A stretch of DNA of 64,000 bases from positions 1-64,000 of the forward strand of contig NZ_FNBE01000009.1 in NCBI RefSeq assembly GCF_900102195.1, read 5' to 3'. A program made the position numbers and the translations under genes. This DNA is from Pseudonocardia oroxyli (GTDB lineage Bacteria; Actinomycetota; Actinomycetes; Mycobacteriales; Pseudonocardiaceae). The notes beneath the pieces were generated by a model. The model was not told the origin of the DNA, made no database searches, and was given only the letters and a program-made list of their open reading frames with translations. This document shows positions 25,841 through 34,549 of this stretch, in pieces; positions within the stretch are counted from its first letter, which is position 1; the number at the start of each line of letters is the position of its first letter.

Positions 25841-27544
25841 CTACTTGCCGCGCACGGGCGCGAAGCGCGTGTCCTCGATGCCCAGGGCGCGCATCTTGCG
25901 GTAGAGGGTGGAGCGGGCGATACCGAGGCGTTCGGCGGCGGCGAGCTTGTTGCCCCGCACGTCCCGCAGGGCTTCGAGGATCGTCTCGCGTTCGGTGCGG
26001 CGCAGCGTCGGCAGCGACGGCGAGGCGGCGCGCCGGTGCTCGGCGGGCAGGTGGGCGAGCCCGATGTCCCCGCCCATCGCCCGCAGCCGGGCCGACGCCA
26101 GGACGGCGCCCAGCTCGCGGACGTTGCCCGGCCAGCCGTACGCCTGCAGCGCCTGCAGGGCCGCCGGCTGCAGGCGCGGCGCGGGGGAGGGCGTGCGGAG
26201 CAGGGCCGCCGCCACGTCGGGGAGGTCCTCGGGGCGCTGCCGCAGCGGTGGCAGCTCGATCCGCGCGCCGAAGTGGTCGAACAGGCGGGCGGCGGGGTCG
26301 CTCGCGGTCGCGACCACGCGCGAGGTCCCCAGCAGCGCGGCCACGACCGGGGCCAGGTCCGCAGGCAGCGCGTCCAGATGTCGCAGGATCACCGGCCCGC
26401 GCCGCAGCGCGTCCTGCAGCTCGGCGGTCCAGGCCGGCGAGACCGCCGCCAACGCCGCGTCGAACACGGTGGCGCCCGGCAGGATCCGCGCGGCGACCCG
26501 GGTCTTGCCGGTCCCCGGCTCGCCGGTGACCAGGACGTCGAGCCCGGAACGGGTGGCGGCGCCGACCTCGGCGAGGGCCCGGCGCCAGGCCGCGCTGCGC
26601 CCGGGCAGCTCGGGGTCGGAGGTGGCGGGCCTGCGGTGCGGGGAACCGGCGCGGTCCCCGCGCAGCTCGATCAGCACACCCGCGTCGGGGACCATCCGGG
26701 CGCGCGCCGAGACGACCGCGCCGCCGTGCAGCCGGACGTCCCCCGCGCACTCGCCCCGCCGCGTCATCGCGTCCGACGCCCACTCCCACAGCAGGGCGTG
26801 GTCGCTCGGGTCGAGCAGCGTGGCGGCCGCGGTGGTGGTGATCAGGAAGTCCTGGTTGAGCGTGACCACCAAGGCGGACGTGCGGCGGGAGGCCTTCAGG
26901 AACTCCTCCAGGAGCATCCGCTCGCGCAACGACGACTCCGCGTACATCCGCGACTCGATCTCCCGCGCCGCGGAGAGCATGAGCGGGGTCATCAGGTCGT
27001 TGGTGTCGTCGTAGCGGCAGCAGACGTCGAGCACGCCCATCAGCCTGCGGTGCACGGGGTGGCGCAGCGGCGTCCCGACGCAGGTGAAGCCCTGCAGGTT
27101 GTCCCGGTAGTGCTCGGCGCCCGCGATCCGCACCGGACCGGACGCCTCCAGCACGCTGCCGATGCCGTTGGTGCCGATGTGCTCCTCGCCGAACTGGGAG
27201 CCGGGCACGCACAGCACCGTGTCCAGATGGCGGGAGAGGGTGCGGCCGTCCGCGCGGCGGTCCAGGATGCGGGCGTCCGCGTCGGCGAGGATCACCGCGG
27301 TCCCGCCGGTCAGCTGGTCGGCGAGCCAGTCCAGGACGGGTGTGGCGGCGGCCGTCAGCAGCCGGTTGGCCCCGTCGAGCAGCGGCGCGTAGGGCACGCT
27401 GTCGTCGCTCGGGGCGACCCGGGACAGTCGGCTGCGACGCCAGGACGAGGCGATCTCCGGGCGCAGCCGCGCGTCCGGGCGGTCCCCGGACAGGAACCCC
27501 TCCCGGGCGGCCCGGACCAGGCGTTCCCGCTCGTCGACGGTCAT
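25841..27544 (-). CDS. AcoR/MimR-like enhancer-binding-type regulator with a degenerate AAA domain
   Basis: A 567-residue regulator; ATG 27544 is chosen because GGAGG precedes it by five bases. Order: N-terminal signal region with a GAF-like domain (FGEEHIGTNGIGSVLEASGPVRIAGAEHYRDNLQGFTCVGTPL), a PAS-like stretch, an AAA+ domain with GEPGTGKT Walker A and YGWPGNVREL, and a C-terminal Fis-type HTH (NKLAAAERLGIARSTLYRKM). The sigma-54-contacting GAFTGA loop is absent and Walker B is degenerate (GPVILRHLDAL). Actinobacteria lack sigma-54, so it likely acts with a sigma-70-type polymerase. It is divergent from the esterase/monooxygenase operon, whose promoter region holds two TGTC-N9-GACA dyads, making it the probable activator. 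Confidence 0.9.
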   Translation of the reverse strand: MTVDERERLVRAAREGFLSGDRPDARLRPEIASSWRRSRLSRVAPSDDSVPYAPLLDGANRLLTAAATPVLDWLADQLTGGTAVILADADARILDRRADGRTLSRHLDTVLCVPGSQFGEEHIGTNGIGSVLEASGPVRIAGAEHYRDNLQGFTCVGTPLRHPVHRRLMGVLDVCCRYDDTNDLMTPLMLSAAREIESRMYAESSLRERMLLEEFLKASRRTSALVVTLNQDFLITTTAAATLLDPSDHALLWEWASDAMTRRGECAGDVRLHGGAVVSARARMVPDAGVLIELRGDRAGSPHRRPATSDPELPGRSAAWRRALAEVGAATRSGLDVLVTGEPGTGKTRVAARILPGATVFDAALAAVSPAWTAELQDALRRGPVILRHLDALPADLAPVVAALLGTSRVVATASDPAARLFDHFGARIELPPLRQRPEDLPDVAAALLRTPSPAPRLQPAALQALQAYGWPGNVRELGAVLASARLRAMGGDIGLAHLPAEHRRAASPSLPTLRRTERETILEALRDVRGNKLAAAERLGIARSTLYRKMRALGIEDTRFAPVRGK

Positions 27545-27603
27545 GGGCACCTCCGCGTCGTTGCGGCGTCCCCCGAGTCAACACGTCCCGGGTCCCGTCC
27601 GAC

Positions 27604-27659
27604 TGTCCCAGAACGCGACAGACATGACGACCGTTCGGGTGGTGTCGCGAAGTCGGACA
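27604..27659. promoter_or_regulatory. Two TGTC-N9-GACA dyads, candidate regulator binding sites
   Basis: Sites at 27604-27620 and 27643-27659 have identical TGTC/GACA half-sites and 9-base spacers, centred 39 bp apart, between the divergent AcoR-like regulator and the esterase gene. The spacing suits cooperative binding of a Fis-type activator. Confidence 0.55.
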
Positions 27660-27694
27660 CTCTCGGCGGGCGCCCGGCCGCATGCTCCTCGGCC

Positions 27695-28612
27695 ATGGCG
27701 AGCGCGGAGTCCGCGGAGCTGCGGACGATCTACCAGAGCTGGAGCGACCGGATGGCGGCGGCGCCGGACATGGACCTGCCGACGTTGCGGGACCTGTTCG
27801 AGGAGTGGCACCTGCCCACCGCCGAACCGACCGGGGTGACCTACGAGGAGGTCGAGGCGGGCGGGCGGCCCGCGCTGTGGTGTCTGCCGCTCGACGCGGC
27901 CGACGACCGGGTGCTGCTGTACCTGCACGGCGGCGGTTTCGTCGTGGGGTCGATCGCGACGCACCGCAAGCTGGCGGGCCATCTCGCGAAGGCGGTCGGC
28001 GCGCGGGCGCTGGTGCTGGAGTACCGGCTCGCGCCCGAGCACCCGTTCCCGGCGCAGGTGCAGGACGCCGTCGCGGCGTACCGGTGGCTGCTCGCGCAGG
28101 GCTACGCGCCCGAGCGCATCGCGACGGCGGGCGACTCCGCGGGCGGCAACCTGGCGATCAGCACCGTCCTGGCGCTGCGTGCGGAGGGCGTCCCGCTGCC
28201 CGCCGCGATCCTGCCGATGTCGCCCTGGCTGGACATGGAGCACGTCGGGAAGACCCTGGAGGCCAACGCCGACACCGACGCGCTGGTGCAGCGCGCCGTC
28301 GTCGAGGCGATGTCCGGGATGTTCCTCGGCGAGGACGGGGACCGGCGCGACCCGCTGGCCAACCCGCTGCACTGCGACCCGACCGGCCTGCCGCCCTGCT
28401 TCATCGCCGCGGGCGGCCACGAGACCCTCCTGGACAACGCCGAGCTGTTCCACGAGAAGGCCCGCGCCGCGGGTGTGGACGCGACGCTCGAGATCACTCC
28501 GGAGATGCAGCACGTCCACCCGTTCTCCGCGGGCCGCGCGCCCGAGGCGGACGCCACGATCGCGGCGATGGCGGCCTGGGTCCGCCCGCGCCTGGGGCTG
28601 GAGGCCCGATGA
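27695..28612 (+). CDS. Alpha/beta hydrolase (hormone-sensitive-lipase family)
   Basis: A 305-residue esterase. The HSL oxyanion motif YLHGGGF spans residues 77-82 and the nucleophile elbow GDSAGG 146-151 (Ser148); the acid and His are in the C-terminal GGHETLLDNAELF and HVHPFSAGR segments. It overlaps the monooxygenase start by ATGA, so the two are co-translated. In ketone catabolism a Baeyer-Villiger monooxygenase makes an ester which a partner esterase cleaves (established, for example acmA/acmB of Gordonia); this pair has that logic. Confidence 0.9.
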   Translation: MASAESAELRTIYQSWSDRMAAAPDMDLPTLRDLFEEWHLPTAEPTGVTYEEVEAGGRPALWCLPLDAADDRVLLYLHGGGFVVGSIATHRKLAGHLAKAVGARALVLEYRLAPEHPFPAQVQDAVAAYRWLLAQGYAPERIATAGDSAGGNLAISTVLALRAEGVPLPAAILPMSPWLDMEHVGKTLEANADTDALVQRAVVEAMSGMFLGEDGDRRDPLANPLHCDPTGLPPCFIAAGGHETLLDNAELFHEKARAAGVDATLEITPEMQHVHPFSAGRAPEADATIAAMAAWVRPRLGLEAR

Positions 28613-30195
28613 ACACCTACGACGTCGTCATCGTGGGGGCCGGGTTCTCCGGCCTGGCCATGCTGAACCGGGTCCGCGAGTCCGGGCTGTCCGCCCGGGT
28701 GATCGAGGCGGGTTCGAACGTCGGCGGGACCTGGTTCTGGAACCGCTACCCGGGCGCCCGGACCGACAGCGAGTGCTACTACTACTGCCTGTCCTTCAAC
28801 AAGGAGCTCGTCGCGGAGTGGACCTGGTCCGAGCGCTACCCGGGGCAGCCGGAGATGCAGCGCTACCTGGAGTTCGTGGCCGACCGCGCCGACCTGCGCA
28901 AGGACATCACGTTCTCCACGCGGGTCACCGCCATGGAGTACCGCGACGAGGGCTGGGACGTCTCGCTGGACTCCGGTGAGCAGCTGCGCAGCCGGTACGT
29001 CGCGACGGGGCTGGGGTTCCTCACCGACCCGCACGTCCCGGACTTCCCCGGGCTGGACACGTTCGCGGGCGACCTGCACCTGACGTGCCGGTGGCCCGCC
29101 GAGGGCGTGGACCTGCGGGGCAAGCGGGTGGGGGTCATCGGCACGGGGGCGACCGGGGTGCAGGCGATCCCGGTGATCGCGCAGGAGGCGGCGGAGGTGG
29201 TCGTCTTCCAGCGCACGCCCAACTACGTCGTCCCCGCCCAGAACCGGCCGATGGACCCGGACGAGATCGCCGACCTCAAGGCCCGGCACTACGAGATCCT
29301 CGCCAAGGCCCGCGCACACTCCTTCGCCATGCCGTTCGACGCGGGCCACGGCGCGGCCATGGCGGTCGACGAGGACGAGCGGCAGCGGATCTTCTCCGAC
29401 GGCTGGGCCCGCGGCGGCTTCCGGTTCCTCTTCGAGACCTTCGACGACCTCATCCTCGACCCGGCGGCGAACGAGGCGGCCGCGGAGTTCATCCGCTCCA
29501 GGATCCGCGAGATCGTGCACGACCCCGCGACCGCGGAACTGCTCTCGCCGCGCGGCTACCCGTACTCCGGCAAGCGCCCGCCCGCGGGGCACGACTACTA
29601 CGAGGCCTACAACCGGGACAACGTACGGCTCGTCGACGTCTCGGCGAAGGGTGCGCCGATCCAGGAGATCACCCCGACCGGGCTGCGCACCGCGGACGCC
29701 TCCTACGAGCTCGACGTCCTGGTCCTCGCCACCGGCTTCGACGCCGTGACCGGCGCGCTCACGGCCATCGACATCCGCGGCCGGGACGGGATCACGCTGA
29801 AGGAGAAGTGGCAGGACGGTCCGCTGACCTTCCTGGGCACCACCACGGCGGGCTTCCCGAACCTGTTCATGATCACGGGTCCGTTGAGCCCGTTCGCCAA
29901 CCTGCCGGTGTGCATCGAGAAGAACGTCGAGTGGATCGGCGCGGCGCTCGACCACGCGGCCGGGCGGGTCGTGGAGGCCACCGAGGAGGCCGAACAGGAC
30001 TGGGCGCGGCAGACCCGCGAGGCCGTCGAGCCGACGCTGCTGACCGAGGGCGAGGGCGTGCACACCTGGTTCCTCGGGGCGAACATCCCGGGCAAGGCGC
30101 GCGGGGTGAACGTCTGGTTCGGCGGCGCGAACAACTACTTCCGGATCTGCGACGAGAACGCCGACCAGGGCTTCCCCGGTCTCACCCTGCGCTGA
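28609..30195 (+). CDS. Flavin-binding monooxygenase, Baeyer-Villiger type
   Basis: A 528-residue FAD/NADPH enzyme. The first Rossmann motif is VGAGFSG (9-15), then the GGTWFWNRYPGARTDSE stretch (39-55) typical of Baeyer-Villiger monooxygenases; the second Rossmann motif GVIGTGATG is at 175-183. The fingerprint region reads F-A-G-D-L-H-L-T-C-R-W-P (152-163): compared with the canonical F-x-G-x-x-x-H-x-x-x-W-P, the His sits one residue early and the canonical position is Leu158. ATGFD near 390 and the C-terminal NNYFRICDE match the family. Probably oxygenates a ketone for the adjoining esterase; substrate unknown. Confidence 0.9.
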   Translation: MNTYDVVIVGAGFSGLAMLNRVRESGLSARVIEAGSNVGGTWFWNRYPGARTDSECYYYCLSFNKELVAEWTWSERYPGQPEMQRYLEFVADRADLRKDITFSTRVTAMEYRDEGWDVSLDSGEQLRSRYVATGLGFLTDPHVPDFPGLDTFAGDLHLTCRWPAEGVDLRGKRVGVIGTGATGVQAIPVIAQEAAEVVVFQRTPNYVVPAQNRPMDPDEIADLKARHYEILAKARAHSFAMPFDAGHGAAMAVDEDERQRIFSDGWARGGFRFLFETFDDLILDPAANEAAAEFIRSRIREIVHDPATAELLSPRGYPYSGKRPPAGHDYYEAYNRDNVRLVDVSAKGAPIQEITPTGLRTADASYELDVLVLATGFDAVTGALTAIDIRGRDGITLKEKWQDGPLTFLGTTTAGFPNLFMITGPLSPFANLPVCIEKNVEWIGAALDHAAGRVVEATEEAEQDWARQTREAVEPTLLTEGEGVHTWFLGANIPGKARGVNVWFGGANNYFRICDENADQGFPGLTLR

Positions 30196-30202
30196 CGCGC
30201 CC

Positions 30203-30242
30203 GTGCGTGGTAAGTGGTGCCAGAGCACCACTTACCACTCAC
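30203..30242 (+). terminator. Hairpin, GTGCGTGG family copy 2
   Basis: 18-bp arms (30203-30220, 30225-30242) with one mismatch and a CAGA loop, 7 bases after the monooxygenase stop codon. Nearly the same arm sequence as the hairpin at 16331. Confidence 0.75.
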
Positions 30243-30259
30243 GAGCGACGGAGTCGCCG

Positions 30260-31060
30260 ATGGCGAGCTGGAGGACCGGCACCTCGGGCTGGCGGTACCC
30301 GCCGTGGCGCGGCACCTTCTACCCGACGGGGCTGGCGCAGCGCCGCGAGCTGGAGTACCTCTCCCGTGCGGTGTCGTCGATCGAGATCAACGGCTCGTTC
30401 TACTCCATCCAGACCGCCTGGCCGAGCTGGCGGGACGAGACGCCGGAGGACTTCCTGTTCTCGGTGAAGGGCCCCCGGTTCGTCACCCACATGAAGCAGC
30501 TCAAGGACGTCCGGGTGCCCGTGGCGAACTTCCTCGCCTCGGGCGTCCTGGCGTTGGGCCCCAAGCTCGGGCCGATCCTCTGGCAGCTCCCGCCGCGGAT
30601 GCTGTTCAAGCCGGACCGGATGCGCGAGTTCCTCGCCCTGCTGCCGCGCACCACCGCGCAGGCCGCGGAGCTGGGCACGGAGCACGACGAGCGGATCGCG
30701 AACCCCGTGCTGCACACGGACGACCGACCGCTGCGGCACGCGATCGAGGTGCGCCACGAGAGCTTCCGGAGCACGGAGTTCCTCGGGCTCCTGCGTGAGC
30801 ACGGGGTCGCCCTCGTCGTGGCCGACACCGCGGGCAAGTGGCCCTTCCTGACCGAGGTGACCGCGGACTTCGTCTACTGCAGGCTGCACGGCAGCGAGGA
30901 GCTCTACGTCTCCGGCTACACCCCCGAGGCGCTCGACGCGTGGGCCGAGCGGATCCGCGGCTGGCTCGCCGACGGCCGGGACGTGCTCGTCTACTTCGAC
31001 AACGACGTCAAGATCCGGGCGCCCTACGACGCGATCGCGCTGGCCGAGCGCCTCTCCTGA
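30260..31060 (+). CDS. DUF72 (YecE-like) protein
   Basis: A 266-residue TIM-barrel-like protein of the DUF72 family: RTGTSGWRYPPWRGTFYPTGL at the N terminus, SIEINGSFYSIQTAWPSWRDETPEDFLFSVKGPRFVTHMKQL, LGPILWQLPPRM, AIEVRHESF and the C-terminal VYFDNDVKIRAPYDA are all family hallmarks. Biochemical role of DUF72 is not established. Its 3' end overlaps the 3' end of the convergent MFS gene by 37 bases. Confidence 0.9.
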   Translation: MASWRTGTSGWRYPPWRGTFYPTGLAQRRELEYLSRAVSSIEINGSFYSIQTAWPSWRDETPEDFLFSVKGPRFVTHMKQLKDVRVPVANFLASGVLALGPKLGPILWQLPPRMLFKPDRMREFLALLPRTTAQAAELGTEHDERIANPVLHTDDRPLRHAIEVRHESFRSTEFLGLLREHGVALVVADTAGKWPFLTEVTADFVYCRLHGSEELYVSGYTPEALDAWAERIRGWLADGRDVLVYFDNDVKIRAPYDAIALAERLS

Positions 31061-32211
31061 GCCACCCGGTGGGCGACCAGCATCCGCCGCCCCACCAGCA
31101 CCCCGGCGCCCGCGACCAGCATCGCCGCCGCCGACACGAACCACGCCACCGTGAACGACGCGTGCGTGGCCAGGAACCCGAACCCGATCGGCCCCACGAA
31201 CCCGCCCGCGTAGACCCCGACCTGCACGATCGCCGTCGCCGCGGCGGGGGCCGAGGGGTTGAGCCGCACGACCGCGTACTGCAGCAGCCCGGGCCACGAC
31301 CAGCCCAGGCCGAACCCGAGGACCACCCCGGCGATCAGCGTGACCGGGCCGGGGACGGCGAGGAGCGCGAGCCCGACCGCACCGGAGAGCAGCGAGCCCG
31401 CGACGAACGCGATGTGCGCGCCGCTGCGTCGGTCCGCCAGATGGCCGTGCAGCATCCGCATGACCAGGCCGACGACGCTGCCGAGGGTCAGGACGAGCCC
31501 GCCCGTCCCCGGATCCACACCTTGATCCACAGCTGCGGACACCAGGAAGATGCCGAGGCCGGTGGCGGCCGCGGCGCCCAGGCCCGCGGCGGCGCCGATG
31601 ACCGCCAGCGAACCCGTCGCGCGGTCCTCGGGGACGGCGCGGTCCCGCGTGGCGGGCCCCGAACCCCGCGGCGCCGCGGCCAGCGCGGTCAGCGCCAGCC
31701 CGGCGGCGATCACGAACGCCCACCGCCATCCGACGGTCAGCGCGACGGCGGGCACCGCCACCCCGGCCAGCAGCGTGGCCAGCGGCACCGACGCCTGCTT
31801 GACCCCGAACGACAGCCCCATCCGGTGCTCCGGCATCGACCGCGCCAGGGTGAGGTTGGAGGAGAGCTGGCCCATCACGTTGCACCAGGCGCCGCACAGC
31901 AGGATCGCCACGAGCGAGGCGTAGTTCCACGGCACCAGGCCCGTGAGCAGCATGAACCCGGCCGCGCCGCACACCGCGACACGGCTGGTGCGCCGCGACC
32001 CCCACCGCTCCACGAGCTTGCCGACCGGCAGGGACGCCAACGCCGACACGCCGAAGTAGAGCGCCACCACCAGCCCCAGCGCCGCCGGGTCGAAGTGCAG
32101 CTCCGCCCCGATCTGGACGCTCAACGCGCCCAGCAGGAACACCGGCAGGACCGTCGAGGTGGTGATCGCGACGGCCCCCGCCCCCACCCGCACCGCACTC
32201 TGCTCAGCCAT
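31024..32211 (-). CDS. Major facilitator superfamily transporter
   Basis: A 395-residue protein with about 12 hydrophobic segments. The start MAEQSAVRVG at 32211 is preferred over a TTG three codons upstream. Family features: GVSALASLPVGKLVERWGSRRTSR after TM2 (motif A position) and LARSMPEHRMGLSFGVKQASVPLATLLAGVAVP in the middle, as in cyanate/MFS-4-type exporters. Substrate unknown. The stop codon lies within the end of the convergent DUF72 gene. Confidence 0.9.
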   Translation of the reverse strand: MAEQSAVRVGAGAVAITTSTVLPVFLLGALSVQIGAELHFDPAALGLVVALYFGVSALASLPVGKLVERWGSRRTSRVAVCGAAGFMLLTGLVPWNYASLVAILLCGAWCNVMGQLSSNLTLARSMPEHRMGLSFGVKQASVPLATLLAGVAVPAVALTVGWRWAFVIAAGLALTALAAAPRGSGPATRDRAVPEDRATGSLAVIGAAAGLGAAAATGLGIFLVSAAVDQGVDPGTGGLVLTLGSVVGLVMRMLHGHLADRRSGAHIAFVAGSLLSGAVGLALLAVPGPVTLIAGVVLGFGLGWSWPGLLQYAVVRLNPSAPAAATAIVQVGVYAGGFVGPIGFGFLATHASFTVAWFVSAAAMLVAGAGVLVGRRMLVAHRVAQERRSASAIAS

Positions 32212-32232
32212 CGTGAGCAAGGCTAAACGGCT

Positions 32233-32274
32233 CGTGAGTGGCGATGGTCGCCAGAGCGACCATCGCCACTCACG
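32233..32274 (-). terminator. Perfect hairpin, CGTGAGTGG family copy 3
   Basis: Perfect 19-bp arms (32233-32251, 32256-32274) with a CAGA loop; the right arm includes the stop codon of the acyl-CoA ligase gene. The outer stem CGTGAGTGG and the CAGA loop match the hairpin at 30203, while the inner stem differs. Confidence 0.8.
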
Positions 32275-33841
32275 GGCGCTTGCGCAGCTCGAACTTCTGG
32301 ATCTTCCCGGTGCTGGTCTTGGGGAGGGACTCGACGATCTCGACCTCGCGCGGGGCCTTGTAGCGGGCGATCGTCGACTTGACGTGCTCGATCAGCTCCT
32401 CCGGCGTGGCCTCGCCGGAGAGCACCACGAACGCCTTCGGGCGCTCGCCCCACTCCTCGTCCGGCACCCCGATCACGGCGGCCTCCAGCACCGCGGGGTG
32501 CGAGACGACGGCCTGTTCCACCTCGATCGTCGAGATGTTCTCGCCGCCGGAGATCACGATGTCCTTCGCCCGGTCGCGGAGCTCGACGTAGCCGTCCGGG
32601 TGCACCACGCCGAGGTCCCCGGAGTGGAACCAGCCGCCCTCGAAGGCTTTCTCGGTGGCGGCGGGGTCGTCGTAGTAGCCGGTCATGACGTTGTTGCCGC
32701 GCATCACGACCTCACCCATGGTCGTGGCGTCCGCGGGCACGTCCCCCATCTGCTCGTCGACGACGCGGACCGCGTCCGTCTGCAGCATCCCGACGCCCTG
32801 CCGGGACTGCAGCCGCGCCCGCTCCTCGGGGTCGAGGCCGTCCCACGCGCGCTGGTACTGGTTGACGGTGTAGGGGCCGTAGGTCTCGGTGAGGCCGTAG
32901 ACGTGCACGATCCGGAAGCCCATGCGCTCCATCTGCAGGATCGTCGTGGGGCTGGGCGGCGCCCCGGCCGTCGTGACGACGAGCTGGTAGTCCAGCTGCC
33001 GCGCCTGCTCCGCCCGCATGATCGTGGTGACGACCGTGGGGGCACCGTTCAGATGCGTCACCCCGTGCTCGCCGATCAGCTCCCAGATGCGGTCGCCGCG
33101 CACCTCGCGCAGGCAGACGTGGGTGCCGCCGATGCCGGTGACCGCCCACGGGGTGCACCAGCCGTTGCAGTGGAACATCGGGAGCGTCCACAGGTAGACG
33201 CTCTCCGGGGTGAACCCGGAGTGCACGATCTCGCCGAACGAGTTCAGGTAGGCGCCGCGGTGGCTGTACTGCACACCCTTGGGGCGCCCCGTGGTGCCGG
33301 ACGTGTAGTTGATCGAGATCGTGGACTCCTCGTCCGCGACCTCCCACGGGATCGGGGCCTCGGTGCCGCGGGCGAGCAGGTCGTCGTAGCGCACACCCGA
33401 GCCCACGCCGTCTCCCGGGTCGGCCGGGTCGATGACCGTGATGATCTCCTCGACGCTCTTCAACCCGGACGCCACCGGGGCGACCCGGGGGTGCAGCGCG
33501 GCGTCCACGACCAGCAGCTTCGCGCCGGAGTGGTCGAGGATGTACCGGATCTCCTCGGTGGACAGCCGGGTGTTGATCGCGACCAGCACGGCACCCGCCA
33601 GCGGCACCGCGAAGTGCGCGACGAGCATCTCCGGCAGGTTCGGCAGCAGGTAGGCCACCCGGTCACCGGGCTGGATCCCGGAGCCGCGCAGGCCGTGCGC
33701 CACCCGCGTGACCTCGGCGGCGAACTCCGCGTACGTCGTGCGGCGCTCGCCGTAGACGATCGCGGTGTGGTCGGGATACACCTGCGCCGAGCGGCGGAGC
33801 AGGGCCAGCGGGGTCAGCGGGGTGTGCCAGACCGGCGTCAT
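32270..33841 (-). CDS. Fatty-acyl-CoA ligase (AMP-binding, medium/long chain type)
   Basis: A 523-residue adenylate-forming enzyme. Motifs: the P-loop YTSGTTGRPKGVQYSH (~180), GAPPSPTTILQM, the HVYGLTETYGPYTVN A5 motif, GWFHSGDLGVVHPDGYVELRDRAKDIVISGGENIS (A7/A8 hinge), and the A10 lysine in LPKTSTGKIQKFELRKR near the C terminus. It activates a carboxylic acid as acyl-AMP and transfers it to CoA. Followed by an MFS gene on the same strand; chain-length preference cannot be read here. Confidence 0.92.
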   Translation of the reverse strand: MTPVWHTPLTPLALLRRSAQVYPDHTAIVYGERRTTYAEFAAEVTRVAHGLRGSGIQPGDRVAYLLPNLPEMLVAHFAVPLAGAVLVAINTRLSTEEIRYILDHSGAKLLVVDAALHPRVAPVASGLKSVEEIITVIDPADPGDGVGSGVRYDDLLARGTEAPIPWEVADEESTISINYTSGTTGRPKGVQYSHRGAYLNSFGEIVHSGFTPESVYLWTLPMFHCNGWCTPWAVTGIGGTHVCLREVRGDRIWELIGEHGVTHLNGAPTVVTTIMRAEQARQLDYQLVVTTAGAPPSPTTILQMERMGFRIVHVYGLTETYGPYTVNQYQRAWDGLDPEERARLQSRQGVGMLQTDAVRVVDEQMGDVPADATTMGEVVMRGNNVMTGYYDDPAATEKAFEGGWFHSGDLGVVHPDGYVELRDRAKDIVISGGENISTIEVEQAVVSHPAVLEAAVIGVPDEEWGERPKAFVVLSGEATPEELIEHVKSTIARYKAPREVEIVESLPKTSTGKIQKFELRKRP

Positions 33842-33901
33842 CCGTCGATCCTGACCGCTCGGGCGCCGGCGTGCTACCCCTGTGAGGGGATGTCTGACGG
33901 G

Positions 33902-34096
33902 TCAGGCATCCCCGAGCGTGATGGCGGCCTTCGGGCAGGCCCGAACGGCCTCCTCGACCTTGGCCCGCAGGGACTCGGGCGGGTTCTCGTCGAGGACGTA
34001 GAGGAAGTCGTCCTCTCGGACCTCGAAGACCTCGGGCGCGGCCGCCATGCACAGCGCGTTGCTCTCGCAGAGGTCGAAGTCGACTGTGACCTTCAT
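33902..34096 (-). CDS. Single-cluster (3Fe-4S) ferredoxin
   Basis: A 64-residue ferredoxin with Cys10, Cys16 and Cys54 (CESNALC...RACPKAAI). The second position of a normal 4Fe-4S motif is not Cys, which fits the 3Fe-4S ferredoxins that serve actinobacterial cytochromes P450. No P450 or reductase gene lies in the window. It is 60 bases from the acyl-CoA ligase start and 4 bases after the small exported protein gene, all on the minus strand. Confidence 0.92.
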   Translation of the reverse strand: MKVTVDFDLCESNALCMAAAPEVFEVREDDFLYVLDENPPESLRAKVEEAVRACPKAAITLGDA

Positions 34097-34100
34097 GCCC

Positions 34101-34457
34101 TCATGGTGCTCCCCGCAGCCGGGGACCGCCGGACTGAGGACAGCCTTCCTCGACGTCGGCGCTGGTCACGGGCTTGGCCTGCAGCCGGGAGCCCATGGGG
34201 GTCAGCTCCCGGGTGCGGGCACACGGGGGCGTCGGCTCGACCGCCAGCGCCGCCCGCGCCGCCTCGGCCAGGAGCGAGGGCGCCGGCGCGGGCGGGGTGG
34301 TCACGGGGAGGCGGGCGGCGGTGGGCGGCGGTGCCGCCCGTGCCGGGGCGGGCTCGGGGGGCGCGGCGCCCACGGCGACCGCCGCCGTCGCCAACGCGGC
34401 GACGACGAGCAGGCCGAGGACGGCCGCGGACACGGCGACCACTCGGGTGCGGAGCAT
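34101..34457 (-). CDS. Small exported or membrane-anchored protein, unknown
   Basis: A 118-residue reading frame. Residues 8-32 form one long hydrophobic segment (VSAAVLGLLVVAALATAAVAVGA), followed by a Pro/Ala-rich linker and a short C-terminal part with two Cys (TPPCARTRE and EEGCPQSG) that could form a disulfide outside the membrane. It ends 4 bases before the ferredoxin start on the same strand. No family recognised; coding status rests on the plausible anchor and the codon pattern only. Confidence 0.55.
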   Translation of the reverse strand: MLRTRVVAVSAAVLGLLVVAALATAAVAVGAAPPEPAPARAAPPPTAARLPVTTPPAPAPSLLAEAARAALAVEPTPPCARTRELTPMGSRLQAKPVTSADVEEGCPQSGGPRLRGAP

Positions 34458-34549
34458 CGGTCTCTCTCACGAACGGGGGAGCGACGGCCGGGGAGCGGAC
34501 CGTCGACTCCTCATCGGGTGAGAGACCGGCGCGTTACACGATCGGGTGA

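Noticed and set aside
27545..27694. A sigma-54 (-24/-12) promoter for the operon controlled by the enhancer-binding-type protein
   Set aside because: No GG-N10-GC type element fits, the regulator lacks GAFTGA, and actinobacteria have no sigma-54.
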